Part shown: positions 53,140 to 64,000 of the stretch, piece by piece
How positions within the stretch are numbered: the first letter of the stretch is position 1
Layout: the number at the start of each line of letters is the position of its first letter
DNA from: Gymnothorax reevesii
Taxonomy: Eukaryota > Chordata > Actinopteri > Anguilliformes > Muraenidae
Assembly: GCA_029721435.1 (NCBI GenBank)
Contig: CM056574.1
Location: forward strand, 76,303,501 to 76,367,500
Direction: 5' to 3'
Length of the DNA: 64,000 bases
Notes under the pieces: model-generated
What the model was told of the DNA's origin: nothing
Database searches by the model: none
What the model saw: only the letters and a program-made list of their open reading frames with translations
Position numbers and translations under genes: made by a program

Positions 53140-53560
53140 AAGTGTCAAATCTGCATTTCTAAGTTAACTCTGGCTGTGCTGTAGCGCTGTTCGTTGGTGA
53201 ACATTTAGTTTGAGTTGGGAGAGGAAGAGAGGAAGTCTGTGGGATTGAAGCGGAGAATTTAAGCTTGTCTAAACGGCTTTTTCTGAAAATAATTTGTGTG
53301 TTAAGACTCAAACATTAATAGAGATCAGACGATTTGCTCCCGAGGTATAACCTTTGTCGCAGTAGAGACAGGGAGAATCTTCCCCCCGTATTTTTCCCCT
53401 TTTTCCCCCTGTAACAACTCGGTGAGCAAACAGCTGAATTAAGTTGCTAATCTGGTCAAACAGGCGACGGGGGTTTTTTGGGTTTTTTCTGGGGGGGTTT
53501 CAGTCTCCTGGGAGCAAAGCAAAGTAAGGTAAAGTAAAATTAATTTAAACGCTTAATTTA
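53140..53560 (+). repeat. Block shared (inverted) with the 5' flank of the first CR1
   Basis: Reverse complement of about 14100-14520. Shared stretches include TGCTGTAGCGCTGTTCGTTG, GTTAAGACTCAAAC, GAGGTATAACCTTTGTCGCA and GGTTTCAGTCTCCTGGGAGC. In both places it lies on the 5' side of CR1 in the CR1 orientation. Confidence 0.85.
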
Positions 53561-54616
53561 GCAATAGCGAAGGGCACAGGCTATAATGTGTCTGGTATAA
53601 CAAACACTTTTTCTGCATCGCCGTCGTTTGAATATTAAATCTGCAATTGAATATTGAATTCTTTCCTGTAAAAGTTATCCATTCGCTAGCTCCACATAAG
53701 CAACAGATCACGGAAACGGAACTTGCGGACTGTAAAACCTGTATTATTTTCATTACATAACCGGAGCTCAGCTCTTGCGCACTATCCATAACGCGCCCAT
53801 TCTCTGCGAGGAAACGCTGATCATTCTGACACAATGAGTAAACCATTACCACAGGCAATTTCACTTTCGCCCCTCCGTCATATACCAGTGCAGAAGCTGT
53901 TTGTTTCTCCATGCTAACAACACACCACAGCTATGCACACGAACCAGCAGGTCCTAATTCACAACCCAGCCGTCCATAAGCTGTTGGTCCACTTTTAGCT
54001 GCTCCTCACTGTCCATGTTTCCCTCTAAACTCAGACCAACCGGATTTCTTTGGTCTCCGGTCTACGACCTGACCCGTTCTACAAATGTGTCTTTATGGAG
54101 TGAATTCTAGCTTTCCATGCATCCTAGCTATAGAGTAGAAAAACCGCTGTACTCACCACTGTTGCCGTAGCAAACTGCAGCCGATAACAAGTTCAAACTT
54201 GAGCTGCCAGACTTTCGCACTGCGTCCTCCCCTTTCGCCGCTGTTTATTAGAACAAGTTCATTTCAATAGATCTATATTCAAGTATAGCCTTTGATTTCG
54301 GAATTTCCCCGCTGATTCTTTATCAGATGGCAGCCGCATCTCACGTTTCACTCTGGGGAGACTGACCTGGAAAACTGCGTTCTGCAGCCTCGTCCCACCC
54401 AACTCCGCCCTCCACAGAGCTGGCCAGTCAGAAGAAAGTGGGCCACCCTGATGAGACATTTCAGGCAGAGACTACAATGGACTACTAATGGATTTTTTTT
54501 TAGGAGTGCCGAATGAGCTAAATCAGGACCCTATTTTGGACTTAGGATGATCAGGAGTACTCAAGGGCAGTCCAAGATCAAAATATGACCCTGTAAATAT
54601 TGCACAATAGATCCCC
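53561..54616. other. Unassigned noncoding interval
   Basis: No recognisable gene. CR1 similarity starts abruptly at about 54617 (TTTAAATGCAAGAG), just after AATAGATCCCC. The interval may be another element or remaining LINE 5' UTR; I cannot tell. Confidence 0.45.
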
Positions 54617-56351
54617 TTTAAATGCAAGAGACATAAAAAATAAATTTCCAGAACTTGAGGGCGTTGTGATTAGTGAGGGCTATGACATAGTTGGGATTAC
54701 AGAGACATGGCTTAGTGAAGAGGATGAAGATGAATATAATATAGAAGGTAATAAGCTCTTTTGGAAGGATAGATGTAATAGGCGAGGAGGGGACGTAGCA
54801 CTCTATGTGAACGAAAACATAAATGAGCAAGAACTTCCTGAAATTGAACATTCCTTGGCCTGTGAAGATATCTGGGTCAGGCTTATTGGCAAACAGGAGA
54901 CAAGTTTAAACATAGAAGTATGCTATCGACCGCCAGCTTTGGAAAATATTGTCAATGAAATGCTCTTTAAGAGGATTAGGCAAGCTTGTAGAGGAGGAGG
55001 GACTATTATTATGGGAGACTACACTTCTCCTGGTATTGATTGGGAAATGGTGAAAGGACAGGATAAAGGGGAGGAAGAATTTCTAAATGTTATACATGAC
55101 AATTTTTTGGTGCAGCATGTTAATAAACCTACACGAGAGAAGGCAATTTTAGATTTAGTGCATTGTAATGACCCAGATAGAATTAGCAATGTTGAGGTAC
55201 TGGAGCCTCTTGGGACTAGTGATCACTCTACTGTTAATTTGATGTTTCATGGGAAGTTAAAAAGGTGTATCAAAAAACAAAATATTCCATTTTCGGCAAG
55301 CAAACTTTGACAGGATGCCCGAAATAAAAATAAAAATATCTAAGCAAAATAAAATGGGAGACAGTCCTGGACTGTGAGTTTGTGTATGAGATGTGGGAAA
55401 GATTTAAGGGGGTTTTACTTGATTCACAATGCAGATTCATTCCAAAGTTGTCCAAAAGTATGCTGAAAAAGCAGAATCTTCTGTGGATGACCACAGCTAT
55501 TTATAGGAGTTTGAGGGAAAAGAGGAATCTTTATAAGATGTACATAAAGGATAACAATGGGAATACTTAGGCTGAATACTATAAATTGCAAGTTGTGGTC
55601 AAAAAAGTGCTGAGGAATGCTAGAAGACAGTATGAAAGGCAAATTGCAGAAGGGGCAAAAACAAATCCTAAGTGCTTCTTTCAGTACTGTAGCAGAAAAA
55701 GGAAAGTGAAAGAGGAGGTTAAGTGCAAATAGAATAAATATGGATTGCTGCTATACAATAATAAGGATATTGCAGATACCTTAAACAGTTACTTGTTGAG
55801 AATTTTACCTTGGAGCGGGTTTTTATTCGGCCAGAGGGTATGTCCAATGCTGAAGATCATTTAGCAGAAATTGGGGTAAACGGTTGATGAAGTATTAGAC
55901 AAGTTGCATAAACTAAAGGCAGATAAGGCGGCAGGTCCTGATGGCTTATATCCTAGAGTGCTCAGGGAAGTTAGTGAGATCATCTTTAAACCGCTCTTTA
56001 GAAAATGGATAAATACCAAATGATTGGAAGCAGGGCAATATAACGCCAGTATATAAGAAAGGGGACCGTACTGAGCCAGGAAATTAAAGGCCAGTCAGTT
56101 TAACTTGCATTGCATACAAAATACTGGAATCTATCATAAAAGACGAGCAGGAATTATTTCTTGAACGTAATTATATCTTGAGCGATGGCCAACATGTTTT
56201 TTGTAAGGGAAGGTTATGCCTGACAAACCTCCTGGAATTTTTGAAGAGGCCACCAAGACTTATGATCTGAACAGGGCTTATGACATTATATACTTAAATT
56301 TTCAGACAGTATTTGATACAGTACCACATAAGAGACTTATCCTTAAAATGA
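54617..56351 (+). pseudogene. CR1 LINE ORF2 fragment, forward strand
   Basis: Endonuclease frame to 55310 (DIKNKFPELEGVVISEGYDI, ITETWLSEEDEDEYNIEG, IIMGDYTSPGIDWEM, PLGTSDHSTVN). It is followed by frame-broken linker and RT start (55430-56350) containing KKQNLLWMTTAIYRSLREKR and PAGPDGLYPR-like and QTVFDTVPHKRLILKMS sequence. It is the same family as the reverse-strand CR1 at 7080-10955. It ends at 56351 inside RT, where the next element's flank starts; the catalytic FADD part is absent. Confidence 0.88.
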
Positions 56352-56381
56352 GCTTCATTTTCATTTCATTTCGGTCATTAA

Positions 56382-57704
56382 CCCTTTCAAGGCTGTAATG
56401 TGTTGGGCCATCTGAGTGCAAGCAAATTTATAACATAGCTTGACAAATTGAAAATATTTCTGATCACAAAAAATGTAAAAGCTCATGACTGCAGATCATC
56501 TTTCACCTCCATGTAACATCTCCTCAGGTAGAATCGGGTCATAGTCACCGGAGAGGGTGATGATTATTCATTATTTGCCATCATGAAACACAGTCAGGTC
56601 ACATCAAAAATTAGTCCAAAAGGAATTTCATGATTCATGATTACTTTTGTACATTGAACTCTGGAAGAAGGATGTTAACTCTTTTTTCATCTACAAGAGG
56701 TTTTTTTTTTACCATGAATCTCGGGGGCAGTGATGCAACAGATGTTGGAAGGGGATCCAACAGCAGTCCTGTTGGCTTTCGGGTGGTCATGACAAAACAG
56801 AATTCATCTGCTTCATGAATCTGACGAACACATCCCTGTTTTCATCAGTGCTTTCAACTATATTGGCTACATACCAATCATTGTCATACACACAGGCAAT
56901 TTACTGTCCAGGCTGATAGGAATCTGAAAGTACTGAACTGCTGGAAGCAGCAGAAACACTGCTTGTTGAGAGGCTAACTTTTGTGAAAAAGCTTTTCCAT
57001 GAAATTCTCCTCATTTCCAGGACATCAGTTGAGATGGTAGGCCCCTACACATTACAGCCTTGAAAGGGTTTATTATTTTAAAGCTTCTCTCCAGGATATG
57101 ATCAATAAGTCATTAAGAATATTATTTGTTGCAATTCCAATCACCAGAACTAAACAGAGCTTATCAGCGGTTTACCTAGTTTCCGCACGGCAATATCGCC
57201 TTGAAAAGTTAACAAGCTGAATCATGATCATTTTCTACCCTGATACAATTAATAAGTTATTCTGTGTATCATTATTTATTATTGGAGTGTGATTTCAACC
57301 ACCAACACCATCAATACTGAGCTCATCAGAGTTGACCTATGTAGGCCAAGGGTCCATTTTTCAAAAAAATCAGTTCACACAGAAGGATTCGGATAGGAAA
57401 ACTTTTTATTGGCCCTGAATTTGGATTAGGTGTGTAAGTTGGTCACATTAAAAGCATATCTCTAGTGGAAACATTGCCTAAAATGAGGGTTCTGAAGGGT
57501 GCGTTCGTCCTGGGACCATTTTTGGGACCCCCCATAACCTCGCTAATGATCTGGTGCCCCTGAAAATCATCTGAGTAACAGTAATTTTATCATATTTGAT
57601 GAAGAAGTTGTCAAAAAGCCTTCAAACACACAAATCTCAATTACCTGGACCCTCAAATATCCCAAAAATCATTATTGCAGAAAACAAAATCCAGTTTTAA
57701 AGGG
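56382..57704. mobile_element. piggyBac-like non-autonomous element(s)
   Basis: Begins TTAA-CCCTTTCAAGGCTGTAATGT at 56378. An exact inverted copy of the first 22 bases ends at 57068, followed by TTTA. A further AAAGGG-TTAA at 57699-57708 makes a possible outer end with intact TTAA. Either the element is 56382-57068 with a mutated duplication or 56382-57704 with an internal inverted copy. CCC termini and TTAA are piggyBac features. On the reverse strand near 56900-56830, YDNDWYVANIVESTDENRDV can be read, possibly a degraded coding remnant. Confidence 0.65.
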
Positions 57705-57745
57705 TTAATCTCTCAAACCTGAACGGCCCCGGAACCGGGGGCGGT

Positions 57746-58433
57746 TGTTACGCATAAAAAATACAGTGTGTTTCCTATTCGCAACGTCATTGTGCGGCTT
57801 ATCCACTTTACGGGAAGAAACTCGGCAAAAAGCTCATGTTGACCATTTTTACCTCAACAGAACACAAGGACTAAGCAAGTAAATGACAAGGACTAAGTAA
57901 GTAATCAGTCTGACTTCCTCCACCTGTTTTGTGTTGAGCGTGTGACTTCTCGTGAGTGTATATTAGGAGTCTTTTCACAGAACTTCTTTCTCTTGTTTAC
58001 CTCTGCTGCTATTGGCTTCGCCTTGTACTCATAGTGTTACTCTTCTGACTAGACCGTCCGACTTACGATTTTTGGCTCTGCTCTTTGGTACCATTGTCTG
58101 CATCTGTTTACGAATCCTTTTTGCCCGACTACGAGTTTTGCGATTGCTGCCCTGGTTTTCGACTCTGTTTACGCCCACTGGATTTTGCCTTTTTCTTCTC
58201 TGACATACCTGTGCCTGTGTACTGAACCTATTTTTGCCCGACCATGAGTATTGTGATTGGTGCCCAGTGTACGGTTTCTTCGCCCTTAGGATCCTGATTT
58301 TTGGATTGTGGACATTGTACCGTTGCCTGCTCTGTTGGGGGATCTCCCCCCTTCAGAAATAAAGCCTCCCTTTTTTTTGTACTCTCTGGTGCTCGCTTGT
58401 GGTTCCTATACGTAATGCTGACAGAACGTCCAC
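57746..58433 (+). repeat. Probable solo LTR, gypsy type
   Basis: Starts TGTTACG and ends GCTGACA, followed by GAACG. It has a pyrimidine-rich U3-like part, a TATA-like GTGTATATTAGG (57955) and AATAAAGCCTCCC (58361) before the end, typical of gypsy LTR polyadenylation. No target duplication is clear and the left limit is a guess. Confidence 0.42.
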
Positions 58434-59137
58434 TGAATCCAACGATATAAGCCTTGTCATTTTTGACCGACACCACACTCAAAGAACTGCAGTCATTACT
58501 TTCCAGTCTACAAAGATGAGCAAAAAAAATTCTTTCCATTGAACTTTGGTTATAAAAAACTGTTCGAGGGTAAATCTGCACTTGATGTACTTAGCCCAAT
58601 GTGTCCGTGTTATAGCTAAACTAGATCTTCTTTTCTACAAGCATGATTTTTTTTTTCCTTTTTTCTTCTGGGCCATTGCTTCAAAGAGCTCAGCTCCTTA
58701 GCATTCAGCTGGCTTGCAATGTATTTTCCTTTCTGTGACGGGCTTCTGATGCTGTCAGTAAGACTTTGCTGGTAGCCATTTGATTCTGCGGGTTCTGATG
58801 TGTCCAACAAGCTCAAAATTACCTTAATCGCACAAACCTACCCTGAGCTTGAGCCTTGTGTTCCCAGTGCGTCAAACTGAGTACATGGGCCATTCGCATG
58901 TACTTGAATAGCGTGACAATGTAAACGCTTAACTGGTTTGTTTGTGGCATTTTCCGTGTAATTATCTGCTAAGTATTCAACAGTCATTTTTGAAGTCATT
59001 TTCTGACAGAGTCTTTGTGCCTCTTCATGAAAAGTGAGAGTACAACAGTGGAGTCAAATTCATTTTCTTTGTATTATCTTTGAAATTGTATAGGCTACAG
59101 GACTGGCAGGAATAATGAAATTAATATATCTATAGGT
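58434..59137. other. Unassigned noncoding interval
   Basis: About 700 bp without a gene or recognisable element. Confidence 0.5.
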
Positions 59138-59405
59138 GATTTTCACCAGGTTTGGTGCAAGTTGGATGAAAACCCAAGGAGGAGATGTTGAAAGTATGAG
59201 GGGTGTGATTTTATATGTCCACATTTCCGCCCAATATTGCTGACTTCCTGATGGGTTAAGGGAGGGGCCATAATGTAATTTTTCACTTGTGCCAGCATGG
59301 GCTATATCTCTACTAAGTTTCATTTTTCTACCTGGAAAGAAGTTTGGGGTGGGCTCCCATTAGCATAATGTATTTTGATTGATGACAGGGCATGACCCAT
59401 TCATT
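59138..59405. repeat. Noncoding repeat module, copy 1
   Basis: About 270 bp, containing GATTTTCACCAGGTTTGGTG and TTTGGGGTGGGCTCCCATTA. It is repeated in the same orientation at 60335-60608 with perhaps 80-85% identity by eye. Confidence 0.85.
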
Positions 59406-59670
59406 TCAACTGCGCATTTTTTTTGTTGCCATGGGAACACTATTAAAAATAGGGGTGTGTCCTCAGTTGTTTCTTTGTTCAGTTTGACTTGATAGATGTG
59501 TCAACCAAATTTCTTTTAGCTATTCCAAAAATTTTTTTATCCCATTCAAAAAAATTTAGGGGGCGTCAATGAGCCATTTTGCCATACAGCTATATGAGTT
59601 ACATATCATTGTGTTCAGATTGTCATTCCGCACAGATGTTACATTGGGTCCAACTCAATCCGACACTGTA

Positions 59671-60277
59671 TGCGTGCTCAACAAAATAAAGGGAACACTG
59701 AAACAACACAATGTAACTCCAAGTCAATCACACTTCTGTGAAATCAAAGCTCATACAGGATGGCACATCGATGCGAGCTGTGGCAATAAGGTTTGCTGTA
59801 TTTCTCAGCGTAGTGTCCAAAGCATGGAGGCGCAACCAGGAGACAGGCCAGTACATCAGGAGACGTGGAGGCGGCCGTAGGAGGGCAACAACCCAACAGC
59901 AGGACTGCTACCTCCGCCTTTGTGCAAGGAGGACCAGGAGGAGCATTGCCAGAGCCCTGCAAAATGACCTCCAGCAGGCCACAAATGTGCATGTGTCTGC
60001 TCAAACGGTAAGAAACCGACTCCATGAGGATGGTATGAGGGCCTGACGTCCACAGGTGGGGGTCGTGCTTACAGCCCAACACCATGAAGGACGTTTGGAA
60101 TTTGCCAGAGAACACCAAGATTAGCAAATTCGCCACTGGCGCCCTGTGCTCTTCATAGATGAAAGCAGGTTCACACTGAGCACATGTGACAGACATACCA
60201 GAGTCTGGAGATGCCGTGAAGAAATGTTCTGCTGCCTGCAACATCCTCCAGCATGACCGGTTTGGCAGTGGGTCAGT
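59671..60277 (+). pseudogene. Tc1-like element 5' fragment with broken transposase
   Basis: A Tc1-type terminus GTGCTCAACAAAATAAAGGG follows TA at 59669-59670. The N-terminal half of a transposase follows in pieces: [31 protein letters not shown] and [17 protein letters not shown], then a stop, GRLEFAREHQD and FIDESRF with the first catalytic Asp. It breaks off at about 60277, before the second Asp. Part of the left end is also deleted near 59745. It is a different family from the intact Tc1 at 27562-28590. Confidence 0.88.
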
Positions 60278-60334
60278 GGGCCAACATTTTATCAAAAATT
60301 TAAATAGTAACTTTTGATCTCAAGTGTGTGTAGT

Positions 60335-60608
60335 TGATTTTCACCAAGTTTGGTGCAAATTGGATGAAAAGCCTAGGAGGAGTTTTTGAAAGTATAAGGG
60401 GTGTGATTTTATATATCCACGCTTCCGCCCAATATGGCCGACTTCCTGTTGGGTTTAGTGTGGCGCCATAATGTAATTATTTTAACTTGTTCCAACAAGG
60501 GCTATGTCTCCACCGAGTTTCATTTTTCTACGTAGAAAAAAGTTTGGGGTGGGCTCCCATTAGCGTAATGCATTTAAATTTTTGACAGGGCGTAGCCAAG
60601 TCATTTTT
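60335..60608. repeat. Noncoding repeat module, copy 2
   Basis: Same module as 59138-59405 (GATTTTCACCAAGTTTGGTG start). The two copies bracket the Tc1 fragment. Confidence 0.85.
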
Positions 60609-63600
60609 CAATATTTTTTCTCGCGCATTTCAAATTTTAAAAAATTTCACCAGGCTTGAATTTTCGGTCGAATAAAATTGACTTTTCATTAATGTTCTAG
60701 GGGTCAAATTTGCGTTCAATACGGGCAAAGGATAATAATAACAATGGAACCATGCGGTTTTAATAGGCCCTCGCAAGCTTTAACCAGAATCGGGCCTACA
60801 AATATTTTAAATAGTAAAAACAAGAGGCTCCTCCAAGCCTGTACTCGGGCTGGGTCTATGCTAGGCCTGGGCCAATTGGAAAATCGCGCGTGCCCATGAG
60901 CAAGACAATCACAACCCCGAAAAAAAAAAAATAGGAACGGAGCCGAAACGTTGACTCATGGCCTACCGGCCCAAGTAATTGGTGGCCTAGCAGCGAAGCT
61001 GCGAAGGCAACCATTGTGTTTGCAGCTTTTCTTATTATTATTATGTTTCCGCTTTCTTCCACCATTGAAGTCTGTGGCAGCCCCTAAAACCTGGGAAAAT
61101 GCAAATGATTTGGCAAAATTCTTCAGGACAGTCCCTTGGTCGCTCACATCAATTTCCATGCCCCTTGCTAAGAAGCTCTAGCGCCACCAACAGGTCAAAG
61201 TTTGACTTACATTTACCTTCATAACTTCTGACCCGTTCATTCGATTTTCACAAATTAGGTACCATTGTAATCCTTTGGCCAAGCCGAGTTCAACCTTTTC
61301 TATGCCTTTTCTGCCATATTGGATTTTCCGCCATATTGGATTTTAGCAAAAACCTTTAAAAAGTTTCACGGGTCACAAATTTTGTCTGATATTAAAGTTG
61401 GCAGCTATTTTGAAATTTGTCCAAAAATAAATTAAATTTACAGAAATTACACAACCGTACATTGGTAAATGTTGAAATTTAGCACACTCATTCAGAAAGG
61501 TACCATGATCAAGCACACCAAATTGCATGCCCCAGCTCAAAAGCTGTCGTGCCACAAACAGGTCGAAATTTGACCTACATTCACCTTCATAACTTCTGAC
61601 CGTTTCATCCAATTTCCAGAAATAGGGATTGGTGGAATCCCTGGCTCTGGCTAAGTTCAACACATCCTACGACATCTTTTGCACCCAATTGGATTTTCCG
61701 CCATTTTGAATCATAGAAAAAAACCTTTCAAAAGATTCACGGGTCACATATTTCGTCCCATTTGAGCGAAACATGGTACATAGAATCTGGAGACCGAGCC
61801 GCACAAACGATACTAAAAGCCATTTCGATATTCAGAACCGTTTGACTATAATAGCCAATGAAATTTGGCGGCAAAGCCACCAAACAGGATGTGAGACCAT
61901 ATCCCAGCAACCCTCGGAGATATCAACACCAAACTTGGTAAAAAGTCTAAAGATCTGCCCCTGGCGAGGCCCAAAAAAAATGTGACCATTGTCTTTTGGG
62001 AGGTGTTATAAATGGCAAAAGGGTCATTCCGTGTGGTTTCACCAGATGGTGGTTGCCACACCATTTTCAAATTAGTCTTAAATTTGTATGTCACTAGATG
62101 GTCACAAAAGTACTTTCTATGAAAAATTGTAGGCCTGTAGCTCAAATAGTTACTGAGTTGTGGGGGTCTGAAATTTTCAGTAATTGGGCTATAAATAGCC
62201 AAGAAAAAGCCTCGCCAGGGTTTTTTGCATCTTTAAGTGGTTAATTCTCAGCCTCTAGACATATCAGAGAGCTGTAAGTTGGTATACAAGGCCTCTGCAT
62301 GTAGCTAGTGCTCCTGAATGATCCCCAGGTGTTTCCCTACACTCTGCAGGCCATGGGGGCTTGCTAAAAATGCCATAAATTAAGAAAAACCTACTCGCGA
62401 GTGGGGTTTGGGGCCTTAAAGGTACTAGAAATACTGCACAGAAGTGTTCTGATACCCCTGGGTTCCATTCTACACAAACTTGTGTCATAACTTAGCAAAC
62501 TGGAGCTTTCTAGATACCTCAGTTTGGAAAATATGAGCTCCCAAAGTTAAACAAGATTTTTAATTGGCTGTTTTTGGTGGCAAAAATCTCCATGTGGGAC
62601 AGGTGCCAGTGACCCCAACTTTTTCTGAAAGACAGTTCCATCTGTCTTCTATCACTGTACAAAAAAGCAGCAGGGTTATATTTGTAGTTACTGAGATATT
62701 CTTATTCAAATTGGCATGGGTGATGCCAAAATCGTTTTTTGCTTTTCAGTACTTTAAATTGGGATACAAGTATTAGTAGTCTTTCCAATGGCAGTATTAT
62801 GTATATTTTGTTGTTTTTGAAATGTTAATTGTTAAAGATGACTACTTTCAAAAAGTATAATGCCCTTTTTGTGTCACAAGGTCTAGCTTAGAGGCATCCC
62901 TGTAGATATGTTGACACCGATTTGCAATGCATACATGTACATACATGTAATTATAACGTACACATACATATACAAATTTCATGCACTAACTTGAATTTTC
63001 ATGATTGATTAATTTTAAAATAGTAACAATAATTTAGAATTTTACAGTATCAGTGCAGTGGGATTAAACATGTTAAATTTAATTGTACAATGTCATCTTA
63101 CAAGCAAAATAACCTGTTCCTAAGTTATGTTAGTCTGTTAGATAAGAAGCTCTGAAAGGACTTTTCAACTTCTTTTCTTGCTTTGGAGTCAAGCTAGTAC
63201 ATGTGCATGTATGCATCATTATGAAGCTTGGTTCACATAATCTACAGACCAAGCCTGAGAAGTCCTTTGAGTTTGGTATCTCAACTACAAACCGTTTATC
63301 CATAACAGCCAATCGAAATCAACCGAGAAGCCACCAACCAGGAAGTAGACCCAAATCTCAGTAATACTTTGGTGTATCAACACGAAACACTATAAGGACA
63401 ACACGATCTGGAGAAGACCTATTTAATTTGGTGACCTTTGACCCCTGGCAAATTTTCAAGTCACAAGAAGTGAAGTCATATCTTAGCAACACTTTCAAAT
63501 AACCAAACCAAACTCATCAGTTGAACTCAGGACCTCATCTCTATATTGGCTCGTGTAGCTGTTGGTCATTAATCCTCAAAAACAATCAAAATTGACTGTG

Positions 63601-63780
63601 AATCTGTATAACAGGAAACAGGAACATAAGTCTGTCGATTAGTGGTGATTTAATCTTAAATTTCTCAACTGTGCAAGCAGTGATGTATCTGACAGTTCAA
63701 CAATGTTACCATGGTCACCCGGGCTGACCTGCTACGCTGTTAGGCTACCCCATTGCTGCTTGCAGCTATATTTAAGAAGT
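60609..63780. repeat. Modular noncoding dispersed repeat
   Basis: No gene. Internal similarity is evident. CAGGTCAAAGTTTGACTTAC...TTCATAACTTCTGACCCGTT (61190) resembles 61558-61610. AACCGTTTGACTATAATAGC...CACCAAACAGGATGTGAGACC (61838) resembles 63290-63350. CCATATTGGATTTTCCGCC occurs twice near 61315-61345. The end near 63740-63775 carries CTGCTTGCAGCTATATTTAA. This looks like one long, internally repetitive noncoding element type common in some fish, but I cannot name it. Confidence 0.55.
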
Positions 63781-64000
63781 GATTGAGTTTGGATGGAATG
63801 TATACTTGTAGTGACATTTAAGTGAAATTAAATTATTTTTACAGTCTGGAATCTGGGAAATATGAAAAGGCTTGCAGTGTCAGCTTGGAAAGGCCATATA
63901 GATATTCCCAAACTAAAACCTCTCTAATTTTGCTCTGATTTACTTGGTTAGAATAATCCTTTGCACAGATAATGGTGAGATTCTGTGCTGTAATTCCTTA

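Noticed and set aside
58012..58203. 63-residue frame
   Set aside because: Lies in pyrimidine-rich sequence of a probable LTR; Leu/Phe-rich translation reflects composition only.
59744..60295. 183-residue reverse frame
   Set aside because: Antisense to the Tc1-like fragment at 59671-60277.

Overview
The window looks like transposon-dense intergenic or heterochromatic DNA from a ray-finned fish, most likely a teleost. The evidence is the element mix: Gmr1-like and Sushi-like Ty3/gypsy elements, CR1-, L2- and Tx1-clade LINEs, Tc1/mariner, hAT, pogo/Tigger-like, piggyBac-like and long-TIR MITEs, and a tRNA-derived SINE. I cannot name the species. I found no host protein-coding exon, rRNA, free tRNA gene or CRISPR array. 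Nearly every open frame belongs to a mobile element or is a shadow of one.

Layout. 1-1374 is the 3' part of a Gmr1-like gypsy element (family A) ending in an LTR. 1462-1850 and 2577-4137 are hAT-type non-autonomous elements. 4540-5091 is a first piece of a complex tandem repeat, here called R, followed by an L2-like LINE fragment (5092-5934). A Tx1-clade LINE begins near 5935. It is split: its ORF1 remnant lies at about 5995-6960, and ORF2 resumes only at 20681-24458. The roughly 13.5 kb between holds a reverse-strand CR1 LINE (about 7000-14546), itself interrupted by a long-hairpin MITE (8263-9397), and then a nearly complete family A gypsy element (14547-20553).

24590-45030 appears to be one tandem array of R units (about 1.3-1.7 kb each), broken up by insertions. 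These are an L2 fragment with a 244-bp direct repeat (24950-26005), a reverse-strand gypsy element of family B (26812-37771), an LTR-like element (38145-39142), a 1.77 kb insertion with 10-bp target duplications (39716-41482), and a second Tx1 3' end (43306-44215). The family B element is a host for nested insertions: a Tc1 element with an intact 342-residue transposase, a hAT MITE, a 2 kb hAT-like element containing a perfect hairpin, a family A solo LTR and a tRNA-derived SINE. 45197-50440 is a decayed reverse-strand Sushi-like gypsy element. 51965-53560 holds a near-perfect 564-bp tandem duplication and a block shared, inverted, with the 5' flank of the first CR1. A forward-strand CR1 fragment follows (54617-56351), then a piggyBac-like element (56382-57704), a probable solo LTR (57746-58433) and a noncoding modular repeat carrying a Tc1 fragment (about 59100-63780).

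How it works together: there is no pathway here. The content is a record of successive insertions whose order can be read from target-site duplications. The most informative points are the integrase-before-RT order of the gypsy A/B elements, their LTRs with a CTCF-like motif and near-identical copies, the intact Tc1 transposase, the R array, and Tx1 3' ends abutting (TC)n tracts. I did not identify a convincing undescribed biological system.
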